From NCBI RefSeq assembly GCF_015477775.1, contig NZ_JADLQO010000013.1:124001-188000 (forward strand): a stretch of 64,000 bases of DNA. The letters are read 5' to 3'. The notes under the pieces were generated by a model. That model searched no databases and was not told the DNA's origin. It was given only the letters and a program-made list of their open reading frames with translations. A program made the translations under genes and the position numbers. This document shows, piece by piece, positions 59,790 through 64,000 of this stretch (its first letter is position 1; each line of letters opens with the position of its first letter). This stretch comes from Nocardia abscessus (lineage in GTDB: Bacteria; Actinomycetota; Actinomycetes; Mycobacteriales; Mycobacteriaceae).

Positions 59790-60857
59790 ATGTCCGTTTA
59801 CCTCGTGACCGGCGCCGCGGGCTTCATCGGCGCGAACTATGTGCATCACCTGCTGGAGTGGGAGCCGGACGCTCAGGTGGTGGCGGTGGACTACATCGGC
59901 TTCGCCGGCAATCTGGCGAACCTGGACGCGGTGATCGACCGCATCGTGTTCGAGAAGGCCGATATCGCCGACCTCGAGGTGATGGAGGCCCTCTACCGTC
60001 GGCGCCAGCCGGATTTTGTGGTGAATTTCGCGGCGGAGTCGCATAACGACCGCGCGATTCTGGGTCCGTCGTCGTTCATGCGCAGCAACGCCCTCGGCGC
60101 GCAAGTGATGGCGGAGTGCAGCCGTCTGGTGCCGGTCCGTTCGCATGTGCACGTGTCGACGATCGAGGTGTACGGGGAGCTGGCGGCCGGGGACAAGTGG
60201 TTCACCGAGAGGTCGGCGTTGAACGCGAAGACGCCGTACTCGGCGGCGAAGGCGGCCGGGGATCAGATGGTGCGCGCCTACATGCAGACCTATCCGGAGA
60301 TGAATATCCGGATGACGCACTGCGCCAACAACTATGGGCCGTTCCAGCTGCCGGAGAAGCTGATCCCCCTCGCGGTGACGAACGTGCTGCGCGGGAAGAA
60401 GGTACCGGTCTACGGCGACGGGCTGCAGAGCCGGGACTGGCTGCATGTGGCCGACCACTGTGCCGCGGTGCATCGGGTGCTGCACGCCGAGCTCGACCCC
60501 ATCCCGGCCGCGGCGGCGACCGACCCGGGGCTGCTGCCGATCTTCGACGTGTCCGCCCGGTTCGAGGTCACCAATATCGACATCGCCGCCATGGTGGTCA
60601 CCGCACTCGGCCTGAATCCGGACGAGTGGATCGAGCACATCCCGGATCGGCCGAACCACGATCGCCGGTATCTGATCAACCCGGACAAGATCGAGTCCCA
60701 GCTGGGCTGGGCGCCGACCCATGACTTCGCGAGCGGGATCGCCGAGACCGTCGCCTGGTATGTCGAGCACCGCGCATGGTGGGAGCAGATCATTGCCGAC
60801 AAGGGCGAGCTCGGCTTCGACTGGAGCCAGGTCGGTCCGGCGTCGACCCCGCGCTAG
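59790..60857 (+). CDS. NDP-sugar (dTDP-glucose 4,6-dehydratase-like) SDR enzyme
   Basis: 355 aa from ATG 59790, where homology begins. The open frame extends back through the deaminase remnant, so no stop separates them. The NAD site is YLVTGAAGFIGANYVHHLLE. The catalytic Y-x-x-x-K is TPYSAAKAAGD, with STIEVYGE supplying the conserved Ser/Thr region and NNYGPFQLPEKLIPLAV typical of RmlB-like dehydratases. This enzyme would make 4-keto-6-deoxysugar nucleotides or a related sugar. There is no other sugar-pathway gene next to it. It is convergent with, and overlaps by 3 bp, the methyltransferase on the other strand. Confidence 0.85.
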   Translation: MSVYLVTGAAGFIGANYVHHLLEWEPDAQVVAVDYIGFAGNLANLDAVIDRIVFEKADIADLEVMEALYRRRQPDFVVNFAAESHNDRAILGPSSFMRSNALGAQVMAECSRLVPVRSHVHVSTIEVYGELAAGDKWFTERSALNAKTPYSAAKAAGDQMVRAYMQTYPEMNIRMTHCANNYGPFQLPEKLIPLAVTNVLRGKKVPVYGDGLQSRDWLHVADHCAAVHRVLHAELDPIPAAAATDPGLLPIFDVSARFEVTNIDIAAMVVTALGLNPDEWIEHIPDRPNHDRRYLINPDKIESQLGWAPTHDFASGIAETVAWYVEHRAWWEQIIADKGELGFDWSQVGPASTPR

Positions 60858-61654
60858 GTCTCGGCGGTCAACACGGTGTAGCTCTTCCGGTCGCGCCACG
60901 GTCCGTGGTGGCAGGCGAACCAGTCACGCACCTCGACGCTGAGGCTGTGTGCGATCTGCTGACGGTGCGGTGAGTCCTCGGGGACACCGCACGCGAGGCG
61001 GGCGAGCACGTCCGCATGCCGGAGCACGCTGTCGGGGGTAGGGAAGACCAGGGCATTGTCACGCCGCCACACGGTGGCATGCCCGAACTCGATGCGCATC
61101 AACTCGGCGGCGGCATCAACGTCCAATGGCGTAGCCGTGGTCGGTGTACTGGCCCATATCTGCGTGGCCGAGCGTGTCTCGAACCCGTGCCGGGCGGCGT
61201 GTTCGGCGACGAGGGCCCGCAACCTGGGTGCGGTGGCGGTGTGGTTGAGGGTGACAGCGACCCGGCCTCCGGGGCGGGTCACCCGATGCATTTCCGCCAG
61301 CCCCGCCGCCGGATCCGACAGGTAGTACAGCACGTGCATCGCGCTCGCGCGATCGAAATCGGCGTAGGGAAACGGCAGATGCAGGGCATCGGCGTGGAAG
61401 GCGTGCACGGTGTCGAGCGCGGTGACCAGAGCGACGGCGGCGGGGCGGATATCAGTGCCGACGAGAAAGCCGCGGTGCCCGCTGTCACGGATGGTCCGCA
61501 GGAATTGTACTGTGCCGCAAACGATATCAAGGATTCGCTCAGTGCCGGTGGGTGCCAAGCTGGTGCGGACGTCGGTGCTGAGATCGAATCGGTGCTCGGA
61601 GTACTGCGCGTGGGTGGCGATCTGTTCGGCGAGCAGCCCCAGCGGCTCGGACAC
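60854..61654 (-). CDS. Class I SAM methyltransferase-like protein with altered SAM loop
   Basis: 266 aa from GTG 61654, 6 bp after the carbamoyltransferase fragment's stop. The Methyltransf_11 pattern is visible: ILDIVCGTVQFLRTI (motif I), VGTDIRPAAVALVTA, LHLPFPYADFDRASAMHVLY and MHRVTRPGGRVAVTL. Motif I is normally D-x-G-C-G-T-G. Here the first and last glycines are both Val (V-C-G-T-V), which should weaken SAM binding. It may be decaying or have changed role. It appears to be in an operon with the truncated carbamoyltransferase. Confidence 0.75.
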   Translation of the reverse strand: MSEPLGLLAEQIATHAQYSEHRFDLSTDVRTSLAPTGTERILDIVCGTVQFLRTIRDSGHRGFLVGTDIRPAAVALVTALDTVHAFHADALHLPFPYADFDRASAMHVLYYLSDPAAGLAEMHRVTRPGGRVAVTLNHTATAPRLRALVAEHAARHGFETRSATQIWASTPTTATPLDVDAAAELMRIEFGHATVWRRDNALVFPTPDSVLRHADVLARLACGVPEDSPHRQQIAHSLSVEVRDWFACHHGPWRDRKSYTVLTAET

Positions 61655-61660
61655 CGGTTG

Positions 61661-62248
61661 TCACCGCCGGCCGTCGTGTTCGGTGACGATGTGCGAACCG
61701 ATCACCAGGGCATCGGCCGGGCAGGAGTAGAAGAACGCTAGCGCCTGAGCTGGGTCGGCGATGATCGGTTCCCACCCGGAGTTCAACACCGCGGGAATCC
61801 CGGTGCGCGCATGGAACCGCTCGATCAGCCTCCGGTACACACCCGAGCCCGGCGGCACGGTCTGAGGCCGGCTGGTGCCGTCGACATGCGTGGCCGCCAC
61901 GATCGGGCCGCGATCAGATGTGAGCAGGGTGAACGACATGAACGGTGCGCGAATATCGCTGCGGCCTAACAACTCCTGGACATGTTCGGCCAGCACCGAC
62001 GGCCCGAAGGGGCGGAACTCTTCGCGCCGCTTGATGCGGTTCACCCGTTCTCGCATCACCGCGGTGGACCGGTCGGCCAACAGCGAGCGCGCACCGAGGA
62101 CGCGCGGTCCATACTCCATCCGCCCCTGGAACCAGGCGACGATCCGGCCCTCAGCGAGGAGTTCGGCAGCGCTTTCGGCGCGGTCCGGGGTGAGAGTGGA
62201 GGTGATCGCGCATTCCCGCAGGACGGCGGCGATGTCTGGTTCTCGATG
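61661..62248 (-). pseudogene. Carbamoyltransferase C-terminal fragment (NodU/CmcH family)
   Basis: The open frame runs from 62248 (just after a stop) to 61661. It contains AAELLAEGRIVAWFQGRMEY followed by GPRVLGARSLLADRS, then REEFRPFGPSVLAEH, AATHVDGTSRPQTV and LNSGWEPIIADPAQALAFF. These are the C-terminal carbamoyltransferase domain of the NodU/TobZ family. About two thirds of the protein (the N-terminal YrdC/Kae1-like part with the ATP and carbamoyl-adenylate site) is missing. The remaining domain alone cannot be expected to work. Related enzymes carbamoylate antibiotics and Nod factors. Confidence 0.8.
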
Positions 62249-62488
62249 TCAGTAGATCTGCTGTGTCGGCCCCAAACGCGGGACGATTAACCAAGAGGGC
62301 CCTGACGCGGAATATATTGCGCCGCGGCGCATCACTCGTCGAGTGTCTCCTAGTTCTCGGCAGAGCGCCGTCGCTCCGTCGGGTGGAGAGCGTCACGGAT
62401 GGTCGGGATCGCATCGAGAATGCATTCGATTTGGCAGTAGTCTCGGAGCCGAGCGCGTCGATCCGGTCGGGGAGTTCGAACCACTGGA

Positions 62489-62839
62489 TCACATGCCAGG
62501 AGCCGCGGTGAGTTCGGCATGGAGCGCTTTTACTCGTTTGGTCGGCGCTCCTGTTGCCAGGGCGATGTCCCCCAGCGTTGTCGAGTGCAGCGCCAGGGCA
62601 GCCACCGCCTCGCGCAAGGCCGTTGTGTAGGTGTCCTCGACGGACCGCAGGTTCTCCAGTTCCGGTGTCACCGCGATGATGGTGACCTCTGCGGTCACGC
62701 CGACGTGCGCGAGCCCGTCCTTGATGCTCTTGCGCACCGCCGTCAGCGTCCGCCCGTACCCGTACACTCCGTGCTCGGGAACGTGCGCCACCCAGGTCCG
62801 ACCGCGCCTGTTGGCCCGGCACTCGATGCTCTCGCTCAC
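62489..62839 (-). CDS. HicB-like protein coupled to the serine recombinase
   Basis: 116 aa from GTG 62839, overlapping the recombinase stop (GTGA). Residues about 10-45 read RGRTWVAHVPEHGVYGYGRT followed by LTAVRKSIKDGLAHVGV, which resembles the HicB antitoxin fold (partial RNase-H). The rest is helical with IALATGAPTKRVKALHAELT, possibly a small helix-turn-helix. No HicA-type toxin gene is adjacent. It may be an orphan antitoxin-like regulator or a recombinase accessory protein. Confidence 0.65.
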   Translation of the reverse strand: MSESIECRANRRGRTWVAHVPEHGVYGYGRTLTAVRKSIKDGLAHVGVTAEVTIIAVTPELENLRSVEDTYTTALREAVAALALHSTTLGDIALATGAPTKRVKALHAELTAAPGM

Positions 62840-63999
62840 GTCGGCTTCTCCATGTCGGCGATTACCTGTTGCACGACCATGTCGGGGATCGGGGTGGGTA
62901 AAACGACCTTCCGCGCCCCGATCCGGCACACCGTGTGCGTTTCACTGCTACTGACTGCGGTGACCGTGAGCCCCAGCCGACGGGCCGCAGCGCGGATACG
63001 CAACAGAGCGCCGCCGTCCTGCGACCCCGCGCGCAGCGCCGCGGTGACTTCCTGGGCCTGCTTCCACTCGTGCAAGCTGACCACCGGCTCGTGCACGATT
63101 CCGGGCGACCACACCCACTCCGAAACCGGGTTCTGCCGGGAATACCCAGGCCGGCCGGTTCGGGTTGCCCGCCGGTTATACACCTGGTGGCCGGTGAGCT
63201 TCGGGTTCGTTACCAGGCCCTCCACCAAGTTGTGTGTCCACCGGCCCTCGATCGGGTACCGGTCGGGCTCCGCAGCCAGGATGGCGATGATCTGCGCCGA
63301 CTTCAGCTGCTCCTCTCGTCGCAGACGGCACAACTCCCGGGCCGCGTCGAACCGGCGCGAGTCGGGATGGGGAGCGAGTTTCCGCTTCGGCCGTGTCGCA
63401 CCGAATCGTCCCCTCGCCGGCACCGGGGCGGTCTCGTCGACCACCGTGGTGTAGGGGTAGGGCGGGTACCCGTGGTTCCAGCCGTTGATGGCGTGCTGGA
63501 TCTGCCCGCCCATCGACATCTCCATCAGCGTGGTCCGGTAGATTTCCGCGTCGACCTGGCTGTAGCGACGGGTGCGTAGCCGTCCTGATTCGGTGCCGCC
63601 GACTGGTTCGTTGGCGTACACCACCTCCACCCCAGCCTTCCCCAACTCGTGCTCGACGGTGAGGCTGGTCAGCATGGCGCGTGCCACGCGATCCGAGCGC
63701 TCGGCCAGCACATGGGTGACGCCAAGCTGCTCAGCCCGGTCCACAAGATCTTGCAGTCCACCGTCCCTGGGAACCGGCACGGCAAGCGCCTCATACATCT
63801 CCCGCGGTGCGAGGCTGCGTAGCTGCGGGGGGAGCATCCCGGACTCGACGTCCCAGAAGTAGCCGACGAACTCCTCGCCGGCCTCCAGTCGTTCGGAGGC
63901 GAGGACCACCTGCCGTGGCAGCGATGAGGCGGGATTCTGATTGTCTTTGGTGGAGACGCGGCCGACGAACACCGGGCGACGGAGACGCGTGTCCGTCTT
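62836..63999 (-). CDS. Large serine recombinase (resolvase/integrase), 5' end beyond window
   Basis: At least 387 aa. The frame is open to the right edge, so the N-terminus may be cut; RRPVFVGRVSTKD includes the catalytic Ser in R-V-S-T. VLAERSDRVARAML is the second resolvase block. The recombinase domain follows with GWNHGYPPYPYTT, and TNPKLTGHQVYNRR is typical of its end. The zinc-ribbon and coiled-coil tail are short compared with phage integrases. It is the likely integrase of a mobile element whose body may lie in this window or to the right; attachment sites were not found. Confidence 0.85.
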   Translation of the reverse strand, partial: KTDTRLRRPVFVGRVSTKDNQNPASSLPRQVVLASERLEAGEEFVGYFWDVESGMLPPQLRSLAPREMYEALAVPVPRDGGLQDLVDRAEQLGVTHVLAERSDRVARAMLTSLTVEHELGKAGVEVVYANEPVGGTESGRLRTRRYSQVDAEIYRTTLMEMSMGGQIQHAINGWNHGYPPYPYTTVVDETAPVPARGRFGATRPKRKLAPHPDSRRFDAARELCRLRREEQLKSAQIIAILAAEPDRYPIEGRWTHNLVEGLVTNPKLTGHQVYNRRATRTGRPGYSRQNPVSEWVWSPGIVHEPVVSLHEWKQAQEVTAALRAGSQDGGALLRIRAAARRLGLTVTAVSSSETHTVCRIGARKVVLPTPIPDMVVQQVIADMEKPT

Positions 64000-64000
64000 C

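Noticed and set aside
1..64000. CRISPR arrays, tRNA, rRNA and prophage structural genes
   Set aside because: No regularly spaced repeats, no tRNA-like cloverleaf noticed, and no capsid, tail or terminase motifs recognised. The Tc genes superficially resemble tail fibres but carry clear Tc/Rhs signatures.

Overview
The window is high-GC DNA with short or 4-bp-overlapping gene junctions (ATGA/GTGA). It encodes cutinase-family proteins, a DUF574-type methyltransferase, an NB-ARC/TPR regulator, SCO6880- and DUF4913-like proteins and a CYP157-like P450. Together these point to a mycolic-acid actinomycete, most likely Nocardia or a close relative. The genus is inferred from gene content, not proven. 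No tRNA, rRNA or CRISPR array was seen.

Layout. (1) 1-17.9 kb: an insecticidal-type Tc toxin complex. The TcA pentamer subunit is split over two genes, and a TcB-TcC (SpvB/Rhs) fusion follows. The fusion ends in a variable tip that looks like a PD-(D/E)xK nuclease and is much richer in A+T than its surroundings. (2) 17.9-20.2 kb: a decayed IS5-type transposase, an XRE/MmyB-type regulator on the minus strand, and a 0.6-kb spacer with a possible 35-aa hydrophobic peptide gene and a strong hairpin. (3) 20.2-47.4 kb: a long, tightly packed plus-strand locus resembling a Gram-positive conjugative type IV secretion system. It has TrbL/VirB6-like, SCO6880, VirB4 and VirD4/TraG proteins, an NlpC/P60 cell-wall hydrolase, small pilin/VirB3-like membrane proteins and lipoproteins. 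It opens with envelope-esterase-like proteins. It also carries five paralogues of an unrecognised family of about 310 aa, and several proteins here share a C-terminal sequence module. No relaxase or replication gene was seen. (4) 47.6-49.7 kb: MBL-fold hydrolase, GNAT and a small protein. (5) 49.8-58.3 kb: an NB-ARC/TPR regulator and an HAD-like protein on the minus strand, divergent from a methyltransferase, FAD-monooxygenase and ExxR-less P450 operon. (6) 58.9-64 kb: a mosaic of GNAT, adenosine-deaminase remnant, NDP-sugar dehydratase, methyltransferase, carbamoyltransferase fragment, HicB-like gene and a large serine recombinase running off the right edge.

How they may work together. The Tc genes would make a self-contained injection toxin. 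The 20-47 kb block looks like an envelope-spanning translocation machine. Its esterase-like partners are plausible helpers for passing a mycolate envelope, and its tail-bearing paralogues are candidate substrates or structural partners. Remnants of an IS, adenosine deaminase and carbamoyltransferase, together with the serine recombinase, mark the region as genomic-island-like. Both terminal genes may be cut by the window.
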